Of a stretch of DNA of 64,000 nucleotides, positions 9,262-16,347 are shown in pieces. This DNA is from a virus. Position 1 is the first letter of the stretch. The number at the start of each line of letters is the position of its first letter. A program made the translations under genes and the position numbers. Location of the stretch: positions 124,001 to 188,000 of IMG/VR virus record IMGVR_UViG_3300029267_004162. One strand, 5' to 3'. Below the pieces are notes generated by a model. That model worked only from the letters and a program-made list of their open reading frames with translations, ran no database searches and was not told the DNA's origin.

Positions 9262-10089
9262 CTACTTTCTAAACCAAGGACAAATTGATTTGGGACGAGG
9301 GGTCGGAGATGGAATGGGTTCTGATCCATCCTCTATCTTACGACAAACCCAAAAATCATCAGCGTAGCAGCTATCGTCTACCATCGCAAAAGGAATGTAG
9401 CAATAGCCATCAGCGCCCCAGTTAAGCCCCCAAGAATTCCTGACGATGTACAATTTTGATACCATGTCGTACCCCACCAATAACATGGCGTGCCCTCCAT
9501 GGGCACTCTCGTCTGAACCAGGAACAGCAACTACACCATCAGAACCGGTTCGATAAAAGGATTCATACAGCATAATCCCAAAACTGACAGGAAATCCCTC
9601 CGCCAAAACAGTAAGCAGATCACGCCCAGTACGAACTCGCGTGTATTCCAAAGCCTGATACCTCTGGGCTTGGGTATAACACTTTTTAAGGGGCTTATTC
9701 TTCCACTTATCCGACTGATAAGGCCACATGCGTTCATCGCACGCCCCATCAGTAGCTAGGCTCTTGAATACGTCCCGTAGATGAGCACCACTGTCCACAT
9801 TCTTATGAGTTCGAGAGTTGTAATAGACGAATAGCCTACTAAAATCGTCTATCTCAGACGCAGTTTCAGTGATAACATCCAAATATTCCAGGGCTGCCGT
9901 TACCGCCTGAGCAGTACAAGACCCAATTCGTCCCTGATCGTCTGGAGAAGAGAAGTGTTGTCTGAGATCAACCTGCTTGGGCAAACGAATAGAGCGAAGG
10001 CCGTATTGTTGATGATACCATTTGTCCCGTGCATCGGGTACATCAGGTATCCAGCCAAGAGGAATTTCCATTAGTTCTTCGGGGGTCAT
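9262..10089 (-). CDS. papain-like cysteine protease (C1 family)
   Basis: This 275-residue protein has the C1A catalytic set: Gln52 and Cys58 in DQGRIGSCTA, His200 in GGHAMLLVGYD, and Asn218 in RNSWG. No signal peptide is seen. It has a short N-terminal region and a Pro-rich tail instead of a long pro-domain. It lies within the structural genes, so it may mature virion proteins or travel in the particle, although most phage head proteases belong to other families. ATG 10089 follows AGGAG. Confidence 0.85.
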   Translation of the reverse strand: MTPEELMEIPLGWIPDVPDARDKWYHQQYGLRSIRLPKQVDLRQHFSSPDDQGRIGSCTAQAVTAALEYLDVITETASEIDDFSRLFVYYNSRTHKNVDSGAHLRDVFKSLATDGACDERMWPYQSDKWKNKPLKKCYTQAQRYQALEYTRVRTGRDLLTVLAEGFPVSFGIMLYESFYRTGSDGVVAVPGSDESAHGGHAMLLVGYDMVSKLYIVRNSWGLNWGADGYCYIPFAMVDDSCYADDFWVCRKIEDGSEPIPSPTPRPKSICPWFRK

Positions 10090-10098
10090 GCCGGACTC

Positions 10099-10428
10099 CT
10101 AGGCAGCACCACCAGCAGCATCTATCCAACCACTACCGTCCCAGTAATTGGGGATTCCGGTGCTGGTATTAAAGAAAGAATAACCCACGGGTGGAGTAGC
10201 GGGACGGGTAGCGGGAAGGCCACTAGGATACAATTCTTCTTGGGCAACGCCACTAAGAGCACTGGTATCAAAACTGATAACCGCCAGTACACCATTAGTA
10301 ATCAGTCCATCCACTTCTGGATCAGACCGCAGAGCATCAAGAATGGTGGCTTGTTGACCTATGGCAATCTCGGTGGGATGGGCTTTTGAACAAAAAATGG
10401 GAATCGTACTAATGTTCTCTACGATCAT
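10099..10428 (-). CDS. fibre-motif structural protein, 109 aa
   Basis: The C-terminal third, RPATPPVGYSFFNTSTGIPN then YWDGSGWIDAAG, matches the short aromatic motif often found at the ends of phage fibre and head-decoration proteins. The N-terminal part carries a KAHPTEIAIGQ segment without a known match. It is probably a small virion decoration or fibre-tip protein. ATG 10428 has AGGA upstream. Confidence 0.6.
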   Translation of the reverse strand: MIVENISTIPIFCSKAHPTEIAIGQQATILDALRSDPEVDGLITNGVLAVISFDTSALSGVAQEELYPSGLPATRPATPPVGYSFFNTSTGIPNYWDGSGWIDAAGGAA

Positions 10429-10438
10429 GGGAATTTTC

Positions 10439-10675
10439 CTATAAGGTAAAGTTGGTGGCTATCAATACCGCCTCTTGTATGAGAGAACTAATCTCGGATT
10501 GGGTTAATTTGTAGTCATAATCAGTAGCAATAATACCACTAGACGTTTGATTCATTGCCCGTGATTCACCTGTATCAGGATCGGCATAGTAAAAGGTTAC
10601 CGTACCCCCAGACACATGAGAATTGACATCACACCAGGTGCGAACTGGGATTTCAAAATCAATATCAATTGGCAT
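10439..10675 (-). CDS. hypothetical protein, 78 aa (structural region)
   Basis: A small acidic protein with GGTVTFYYADPDTGESRAM in the middle and a helical C-terminus. No family is recognised. Its start overlaps the end of the upstream 118-aa gene by 11 bp, so the two are probably co-translated. By position it is likely a minor virion component. Confidence 0.5.
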   Translation of the reverse strand: MPIDIDFEIPVRTWCDVNSHVSGGTVTFYYADPDTGESRAMNQTSSGIIATDYDYKLTQSEISSLIQEAVLIATNFTL

Positions 10676-11021
10676 CTCGAATCTCAGCTTGTTTAGTGGT
10701 TTGTTTAGTGAAGATATTTTCCCGACCTAACTCACCCAGCCTTCGAAGGGATTGAATGTACGCAGCTTCAAGTGGGGTATACAAATCCCTAATCTCGGAA
10801 AACCTACCAGTTACCGAAGAGAGCAGTTTTCTCTCTTTGTTCTCAAAGGACTGGTATGTCTCAATGCGAAAACTCCCCACTTCTGGTAAATACAGTACCA
10901 CATCGATTCGACCGATATACCATTCCCACCGTTCCTTGGTATCAGCATCGATGTATACGGATAGACTCCCTCTGAGAATCATATTTCGTAATTCGGATGA
11001 ATAGTTTAATCGGGCTCGCAA
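10665..11021 (-). CDS. hypothetical protein, 118 aa (structural region)
   Basis: The sequence has a beta-rich first half and a helical second half, with no recognised motif. It starts with TTG at 11021, well placed six bases after GGAGG. It sits in a run of four short genes typical of minor virion proteins. Confidence 0.5.
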   Translation of the reverse strand: MRARLNYSSELRNMILRGSLSVYIDADTKERWEWYIGRIDVVLYLPEVGSFRIETYQSFENKERKLLSSVTGRFSEIRDLYTPLEAAYIQSLRRLGELGRENIFTKQTTKQAEIRDAN

Positions 11022-11031
11022 GGGGTACCTC

Positions 11032-11304
11032 CTACGGAAGAGATTTAGATACGGTCAAATCTAATCCACTAAGTTGAGCTGGAGTGATTGTTATCTGTGG
11101 TCTCAAAACGGTAGGAACAAACCTGACCGGAACCATGGTTTCGTTTGCTATGTTGGCCCCCACCTCAGCGGTGTATTCTAGCACAGCATCAGCCAGTTCC
11201 ACTTCTGTATCAAAAGACCCTTGTAGAATATACTGAGGATCTTCGTCCGTGGCGTTATCTTCTTTTATGAAAAGAAGGTATGGTTTTATGTCGTCGAGAG
11301 CCAA
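11032..11304 (-). CDS. hypothetical protein, 90 aa (structural region)
   Basis: This is an acidic protein with no recognised domain. It starts at TTG 11304, immediately after the TAG stop of a 20-codon open frame, so translation is probably coupled. The C-terminal half contains PQITITPAQLSGLDLTVS, a beta-strand-like stretch common in small virion proteins. Confidence 0.5.
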   Translation of the reverse strand: MALDDIKPYLLFIKEDNATDEDPQYILQGSFDTEVELADAVLEYTAEVGANIANETMVPVRFVPTVLRPQITITPAQLSGLDLTVSKSLP

Positions 11305-11367
11305 CTAACACCCACCTTTGCAATGAGCCACCCGAGGAATAGTAAATCTAGGGAAAGAGAGAACCAT
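11305..11367 (-). CDS. possible 20-residue leader peptide
   Basis: ATG 11367 is preceded by AGGAGG six bases upstream, one of the strongest ribosome sites in the window. The frame (MVLSFPRFTIPR...) ends in TAG directly abutting the TTG start of the next gene. It may be a coupling peptide that delivers ribosomes to that weak start rather than a functional protein. Confidence 0.35.
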   Translation of the reverse strand: MVLSFPRFTIPRVAHCKGGC

Positions 11368-11418
11368 AACACGCCTCCTAATCTTCTTCTTTATACGGGC
11401 AGAAGAGTTCTCTCTTCT

Positions 11419-11949
11419 CTATACTCCTATCGCAGCAGAAGCAAGAGTGAAGGCAGTAAAAATACTAATGGGTTTGAAGTTGTGGCAGTCTACCCCCACG
11501 TCAAGCCGATGAGTCTGAAAAGGGCTTTTCCCGTGGGAGTGTCCATGAAAGTGAAAACTCCCGTGTATTCGGCGATCCCAAGATTCCAAAGGATAATGAT
11601 CAAGGACAAAAATCCCATAATCCAAAGACAAGGTTAGACGCTGAAAAACAGACGTGAAAACTTCAGAGAGCCGCTGCTTAGGAAGACCCTGCTTAGTTTT
11701 AGGATCGTGATTACCATGAATCAGAATTACATGGCGACATTGGATTTGATTTCGCCAAAAAAGAAGTCGTCCCTTGGAATAATTTTTACAGAAGTCCCCA
11801 AGAATGAATAACTGATCTTTTTCGTCTACCGCGGAATTGATCCCCCCGATCATGGTCTCGTTCATTTCATGAGTAGAAACAAAAGGACGATCACAATGAG
11901 AAATGATTTTCTCATGATCTAAATGAAGATCAGCTGTTAACCAAATCAT
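11419..11949 (-). CDS. calcineurin-like metallophosphoesterase, 176 aa
   Basis: The full metal-binding signature is present: TADLHLDH at the N-terminus, GDF, GNHD, and HGHSHG near residue 135. The short length fits the small phosphoesterase type. The substrate (phosphodiester, nucleotide or phosphoprotein) cannot be read. It overlaps the end of a second phosphoesterase gene by 20 bp, forming a pair. Confidence 0.8.
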   Translation of the reverse strand: MIWLTADLHLDHEKIISHCDRPFVSTHEMNETMIGGINSAVDEKDQLFILGDFCKNYSKGRLLFWRNQIQCRHVILIHGNHDPKTKQGLPKQRLSEVFTSVFQRLTLSLDYGIFVLDHYPLESWDRRIHGSFHFHGHSHGKSPFQTHRLDVGVDCHNFKPISIFTAFTLASAAIGV

Positions 11950-12766
11950 CTTGATACCGCTCCATCTTCATTTCCGGCAATTCAATTAGCACATAGGAGA
12001 GTCGCTTCATCTGTCCCGGCTGTACACACCAGGTCTGACCAAGTTCAGTGCGCCAAGTACCACTCACGTCTGGGGACTCGTGAATATGTCCGTGGAGTGT
12101 CATTAGTGGCTGATGGTGCTTGATAAATTGGTGTATCGCTTCCGATCCGACGGTATCCCCAGACCCACACATATCCAAACGAAGGCCCGCTGGAGGCATA
12201 TGAATGACATAGATAGCAGTTTCTGGATTTCGTGGTAGTGGTAGACAATTAAGTTCTTCTTCGATGGTTGGCCAAGCACGCATCTGGGCGGGCCAATCAG
12301 GGACATCTTCAAAGCCATCAGGCTGAGAAAGTAAGCCAGTCCCAAGTTGCCAGTCAGGGCGATAATTCTCTGTGTCCCTACGGCAACGGTCCTTCAAGCG
12401 GAAGGGGTAGTCTACTACCCAGTTCATACCGATTAGATCAAATTCATCAACTTCCAATCGCGATTGTGCTAAGTTCGTCACCAATGGATAATGGGAACAC
12501 ATCTTATCAAATTGCTCATTGTAAATACGAAGATCATCATTGCCTAGCATCGCTGCGTAACGAATCCTGGCCTCCTGATATTCTCCCAAATGTGGATCAA
12601 GGAAGTCGAAAAACTTAGCTTGCACCGTGTGTAAGTCACCACCAGACTTGGGCAATATATCACCACCGTTGACGACGATATCGACACCCAGGTCGCGGGC
12701 AATGCGGAAAATCTGCCGATACTTGGCATGGTGTCCATGAAGATCAGTAACGTAAAGCAGTTTCAT
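11930..12766 (-). CDS. calcineurin-like metallophosphoesterase, 278 aa
   Basis: Motifs are TDLHGHH at the N-terminus, NGGDI, LGNDD and LHGHIHES. The frame stays open upstream to 12853 but there it would run through a tRNA-like element. ATG 12766, with AAGGA close upstream and TDLHG right at the start, is the better start. It may act on cyclic nucleotides or other phosphodiesters; the two adjacent phosphoesterases differ strongly in sequence. Confidence 0.8.
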   Translation of the reverse strand: MKLLYVTDLHGHHAKYRQIFRIARDLGVDIVVNGGDILPKSGGDLHTVQAKFFDFLDPHLGEYQEARIRYAAMLGNDDLRIYNEQFDKMCSHYPLVTNLAQSRLEVDEFDLIGMNWVVDYPFRLKDRCRRDTENYRPDWQLGTGLLSQPDGFEDVPDWPAQMRAWPTIEEELNCLPLPRNPETAIYVIHMPPAGLRLDMCGSGDTVGSEAIHQFIKHHQPLMTLHGHIHESPDVSGTWRTELGQTWCVQPGQMKRLSYVLIELPEMKMERYQDDLVNS

Positions 12767-12801
12767 ATTTTTCCTTGTGGGAATCCCATCAGTGTCTTTA
12801 T

Positions 12802-12868
12802 TAAATCGTGTGGGACTCGAACCCACATTCTCGATCGAGCGAGGCTTATCCAATTAGCTGAACGATTT
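12802..12868 (-). tRNA. tRNA-like element with a shortened anticodon arm
   Basis: A 7-bp acceptor (AAATCGT with ACGATTT), a D arm containing AGCTAATTGGATAAGC and a perfect T arm (GTGGG, TTCGAGT, CCCAC) are present. Only 16 nt separate the D and T stems where about 22 are expected. The anticodon arm folds only as CTCG/CGAG with a 6-nt loop, so no anticodon can be assigned. The 67-nt total is about six bases short. It is either a decayed tRNA, an unusual minimal tRNA, or a tRNA-like processing element. Confidence 0.5.
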
Positions 12869-12882
12869 ACTTACGAACAACG

Positions 12883-14841
12883 CTACTTCTTCTCTCGTAG
12901 AATGGCAATCACTTCTGTAGCAGATGAAACCCAATCTGATGATCCTGGATACATAATCAAATAAGGACGGTCCTTACCACGTTCCAGAATTTCACGAATC
13001 TGAGTATTACGCCAGTAAAGAGTGCTCCCAAAATACTCCAAGTAAATCATAGGAGCGGCTACATAATCGTTGGACAGATCCACCAGTGCTGCCTGAGCCG
13101 TTTTGTTATCTCGGCGGTTTGGTGGTTCACAAATGGTGATATCGGCTAACTGGCAATCAATAGTGTCCTGCACCATCTTCATCAGAGGGACATAAACCGA
13201 TCGCTGATCATTGTTTGCCAATAACACGGGGTACCAGATGTATTTCACACCCTGCGGTAAATACTCCAGACCCTTCTTCACTTGTTCAAGGTCCAGGGGA
13301 TCCCCGCCTCTCCATAGATCACCCAAGCATGATTCATGTTCAAAAACCAGGGTTCGTTGACCAGAAGTTTTTAATACAGCATTCACTTCTACAGCGAACG
13401 CTTTCCAAGCATCGGGAGAATCAAACTTCCCCTTCAGCATGTCGTTGGTTTTGAGCCCAGGAATGATGGTCATATTGGGTAGACGTTCGCGAAGTTCCAT
13501 ATACAAGTCGGCGTGACCAGTATTGGTGGAAACAATAATCGTATCGGTAACCCCAGCCCAAATTTTTGCTCCAGCTACACAAGTATCTCGCTCAACCTTT
13601 CTGTCTTCTTCCCTAGAAGAACCTTGGTTCACTTCCAACCAAGGAATTAGAGGCGGGTTTGTGGTAATTGGGTCAATGACTGGTGGATCAACCGGGGGTG
13701 GATCAACAGGAGGCAGAGGTGGTTTCTCAGGATCCTCCGGTTCTGTAGCGATAGCCTTAGCGATAGCGAGAGCAGATTCAGCCCAGAGCGTTGACCCAGG
13801 ATACGGAATAATGGTCTGGGCTGAAGTATGTCTCAGTATTTCTTCTATTTGATCTGGTCGCCAATATTGCGTGTAAAAATACACAATAGGAAGAGTGGGC
13901 TTCTCAGCAACCTTAGCGATGCCTTCTGCGTTCGTCTTACGTTGGGGCGCGTACCAACTTCTCGTAGCCGCCTCACAACTGATATCGAAATCAACGAAAC
14001 GAACATCGAGAACTTCTTCTACTGCCTCGATAATTCGACTGCCTCTTTCCTTACCAGGAGACACCACTGGATACCAGATGTATCTTACACTCTTCGGGAG
14101 TAGTTGTAGACCCGCTCGAAATTTGTCGATGTCAATCTCAACTTCACCATCCCAATAAGCCTTAAGGGCGGATTCATTCTCCAAAACAACAGTTCGTTCT
14201 CCGGACGTTTCCAGAATCTCACTCACATCTTTTGCAACCAGTGCCCAACCTTCTAATGAGTCCGGGGTTGCCTTCAGTCTTTTGTAAGTTTTCATACCTG
14301 GAATAACACGAATGTCTGGACCGAAAGCTTGAAGAAGAGCATACAGACCACTTGCCCCCGGTGCAGTAGATACTATTACGGTGTCGGTTAACTCACTCCA
14401 AGTCTCTAATCCAGCAATGATACCTTTGATTCGAGTTGAATTCATATCATTGCATTCAACCCAGGGGACAAACCCTTTTGGCAGGGGTACCGGAGGTTCA
14501 AAATGAACCACCCCATTACGTCGGTCACACTCTATTTGTCCCAAAACTGCAGTTGTTACTAGATCGCCTTCTAAGAATGGCCCTTCCTTAGTCATATAGG
14601 TGGTGACAGTTCCACTAGCTGAGATGCAGACTTGAATCTCGATGACACCTAGGGGAGTAGAACTACACACCCATGCCGAGGCCATTTCATGGGTTTGCTT
14701 ACACTGAGGACAAGTCACCACCTCTTTGGTTTCTTGTAACACGAAAACAGGGTCGCCGATAGAATGAATGGGAGTGATCTGTCCATACGCGGAAAAAACG
14801 AAGAACAGACTCAAGAAAATTAACAACAGATTACGTAACAA
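12883..14841 (-). CDS. secreted protein with two tandem repeats
   Basis: The 652-residue product begins with a Sec signal peptide (hydrophobic residues about 2-18, likely cut after AYG). A short cysteine-containing region follows, then two copies of a domain of about 240 residues (about 123-385 and 405-652) joined by a PPVDPPPVDPP linker. Both copies share IVST, IPG-KT, LK, TSG-RT, E-ES and YIWYPV in the same order. I recognise no family; the pattern could be a TIM-barrel-like hydrolase, but catalytic residues are not identifiable. It starts at TTG 14841 after GGAG. An exported protein in a phage implies action in the host envelope or outside the cell. Confidence 0.6.
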   Translation of the reverse strand: MLRNLLLIFLSLFFVFSAYGQITPIHSIGDPVFVLQETKEVVTCPQCKQTHEMASAWVCSSTPLGVIEIQVCISASGTVTTYMTKEGPFLEGDLVTTAVLGQIECDRRNGVVHFEPPVPLPKGFVPWVECNDMNSTRIKGIIAGLETWSELTDTVIVSTAPGASGLYALLQAFGPDIRVIPGMKTYKRLKATPDSLEGWALVAKDVSEILETSGERTVVLENESALKAYWDGEVEIDIDKFRAGLQLLPKSVRYIWYPVVSPGKERGSRIIEAVEEVLDVRFVDFDISCEAATRSWYAPQRKTNAEGIAKVAEKPTLPIVYFYTQYWRPDQIEEILRHTSAQTIIPYPGSTLWAESALAIAKAIATEPEDPEKPPLPPVDPPPVDPPVIDPITTNPPLIPWLEVNQGSSREEDRKVERDTCVAGAKIWAGVTDTIIVSTNTGHADLYMELRERLPNMTIIPGLKTNDMLKGKFDSPDAWKAFAVEVNAVLKTSGQRTLVFEHESCLGDLWRGGDPLDLEQVKKGLEYLPQGVKYIWYPVLLANNDQRSVYVPLMKMVQDTIDCQLADITICEPPNRRDNKTAQAALVDLSNDYVAAPMIYLEYFGSTLYWRNTQIREILERGKDRPYLIMYPGSSDWVSSATEVIAILREKK

Positions 14842-14862
14842 AACGAGTCTCCTAAAATATGA

Positions 14863-15030
14863 TTATTTTTTCTGCGACCCATTGTCACAGGATTGTTTTT
14901 CATCACATAAGTCTTCATCGTCATCACAAGGAGGCGATTTCTCTACTACTGGAGGGAAGGCAAGTTCCCAACGGTCTTTCATCTCCTTTTCGCTACAAAA
15001 TTGGGGACGGCGTACCGATCCTTTACTCAC
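14863..15030 (-). CDS. small Cys/Asp-rich protein, 55 aa
   Basis: GTG 15030 is chosen because GAAGGAGG lies six bases upstream; an earlier TTG at 15063 has no site. The C-terminus is acidic with several cysteines (PPCDDDEDLCDEK, then SCDNG), suggesting metal binding. It overlaps the acyl carrier protein gene by 8 bp, so the two are co-translated. No family is recognised. Confidence 0.5.
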   Translation of the reverse strand: MSKGSVRRPQFCSEKEMKDRWELAFPPVVEKSPPCDDDEDLCDEKQSCDNGSQKK

Positions 15031-15286
15031 TGGACGCCTCCTTCGTAGTGATGCTTTGTTCAATCAGATTTATAAGGTCGGTCATTGTTTCTATTCCATC
15101 GATTTTTTCATCAGGAATAGTAATATCGAAGGTGTCTTCAATATCCATTACTACTTCCATGATCCCCAAAGAATCGGCATCCAACTCCTTAAACGTGAGT
15201 AAGACCGTGAAGTCATCCTTGTGAACACCGAAGTATTCTTCTGCTAGAGATTGGACTTTTGCTTCAATTTCATTACGTTTCATCAT
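15023..15286 (-). CDS. acpP: acyl carrier protein
   Basis: The 87-residue protein has the classic four-helix ACP layout. The phosphopantetheine site DADSLG places the modified Ser at residue 39, followed by MEVVMDIEDTFDI and IPDEKI. After host transfer of the 4'-phosphopantetheine arm it could carry acyl chains in fatty-acid, lipid A or surface-modification reactions. No ketosynthase or acyltransferase is near it, so it presumably works with host enzymes or elsewhere in the genome. ATG 15286 follows AGGG. Confidence 0.9.
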   Translation of the reverse strand: MMKRNEIEAKVQSLAEEYFGVHKDDFTVLLTFKELDADSLGIMEVVMDIEDTFDITIPDEKIDGIETMTDLINLIEQSITTKEASSE

Positions 15287-15489
15287 AACAAATCCCTTTG
15301 TTTCGCTTCTACCAATTCATGAAGATACTGAGCTAAAGGAATACCGAGTGCTTGGGATTTTTCCAAGGCGGAACCCAACTCCTCATCAGTTACTTTACCC
15401 CGCATTCCCCTTTTGCCAGAAGAATACCGCCCCTTTTTAGGTGCTACCCGAGCAACTCTCCGACAATTCCTTCTCTTCATTGATTCCAT
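15283..15489 (-). CDS. small basic protein, 68 aa
   Basis: It has a basic N-terminus (RRNCRRVARVAPKKGR) and a helical C-terminus. ATG 15489 lies six bases after AGGAG. It overlaps the acyl carrier protein start by 4 bp. No family is recognised. Confidence 0.5.
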   Translation of the reverse strand: MESMKRRNCRRVARVAPKKGRYSSGKRGMRGKVTDEELGSALEKSQALGIPLAQYLHELVEAKQRDLL

Positions 15490-15637
15490 AGTGGTCTCCT
15501 ATGACGTTAAGGAAGCCGACGACAATATACAGAGGTGCTAAGAGAGAAGCAGTTCGCCATTAACGGGAATCCCCCACCCAACAACCCCAACAACAGTAAT
15601 TGGCTTGGTCTTTTATTCAGCATGTATAAATAACGAA

Positions 15638-15730
15638 CTATGAGAGCCCATGAAAGAACGCCCGTCCCCGCTGGTCAGGTGTGTCAATCAAGGTGCATCC
15701 ATCCTGGTCGGCCAGCCAGTCGCGGCCCAT
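15638..15730 (-). CDS. possible 30-residue protein in a 257-bp gap
   Basis: A short frame (MGRDWLADQDGC...) begins at ATG 15730 with AAAAGGAAA just upstream and ends in TAG. It is the only candidate gene between 15490 and 15746. The rest of that gap shows no clear promoter or terminator. The spacing of the ribosome site is short, so this remains tentative. Confidence 0.3.
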   Translation of the reverse strand: MGRDWLADQDGCTLIDTPDQRGRAFFHGLS

Positions 15731-15746
15731 TTTCCTTTTCTTTATA

Positions 15747-16331
15747 CTATTTGGCTCGACGGCATTGGCTTTGACCCCAACAGCCACACCATTTGGCACG
15801 ATGAACGTATTTGCGTTCCAATTTCTTCATTTCGACCAGATTGGTGCTACAGATATTGTTCCAAATATCAAACCACGCAACTGAGTATCGCTGGTCACGT
15901 GGAGGTTTCCACTCGAAAACGTCGGCTTTATGAATTGTTAACCGTGCTGGGTGCCGCGAGAGCATATGTGGCCCAACAAGACTTATTACATCGGAAGATT
16001 TCTCGATAACAGTGACGTGCTCAATATTATCACACACCAAAACCAAATCTATCACTACACCCAGACCAAGACCCGCAACTAATACATTCCCACCGTATTG
16101 TTGTGCCTGAGACAAAACTCCATAGTGGTCTCGGATTTCATCTGGCGTATCTGACATAACAAGACGTGCGCCCCGCTTAAGCATAGTGTACCTTCCGGCC
16201 GGAACGAATCGGCCACCATCATTACCTATAGAAGCACGCAGACGACCCAAATTGGCTTCTGCCTCGGTTACTTCGTATCGTTCTACCGCCCATTCACCAG
16301 CACATCCAGTAGGAACGGTACTCTTATACAT
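15747..16331 (-). CDS. spermidine-synthase-like SAM-binding protein
   Basis: VLVAGLGLGVVIDLVL is a clear nucleotide-binding loop. HVTVIEKSSDVISLVGPH then ADVFEW and YSVAWFDIWNNIC match a phage family with the spermidine synthase/methyltransferase fold. The cysteine-rich end (CGCWGQSQC) is also typical of that family. ATG 16331 (MYKSTVPTG) is preferred over upstream starts because AAGG is six bases away and it leaves the histidine kinase end free. The substrate is unknown. Confidence 0.65.
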   Translation of the reverse strand: MYKSTVPTGCAGEWAVERYEVTEAEANLGRLRASIGNDGGRFVPAGRYTMLKRGARLVMSDTPDEIRDHYGVLSQAQQYGGNVLVAGLGLGVVIDLVLVCDNIEHVTVIEKSSDVISLVGPHMLSRHPARLTIHKADVFEWKPPRDQRYSVAWFDIWNNICSTNLVEMKKLERKYVHRAKWCGCWGQSQCRRAK

Positions 16332-16347
16332 AACCACCTTCCGGTTC

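Noticed and set aside
13523-13852. Plus-strand Gly/Ser-rich frame
   Set aside because: It is the antisense shadow of the Pro-rich linker of the secreted protein.
15625-15632. TATAAATA on the plus strand, the T4 late-promoter box
   Set aside because: No rightward gene follows it; the plus-strand frame after it is the shadow of the methyltransferase gene. No other convincing intergenic copies were seen.
15650-16009. Plus-strand open frame of 119 codons
   Set aside because: It lies antisense to the SAM-binding protein gene, has no ribosome site and no protein-like features.
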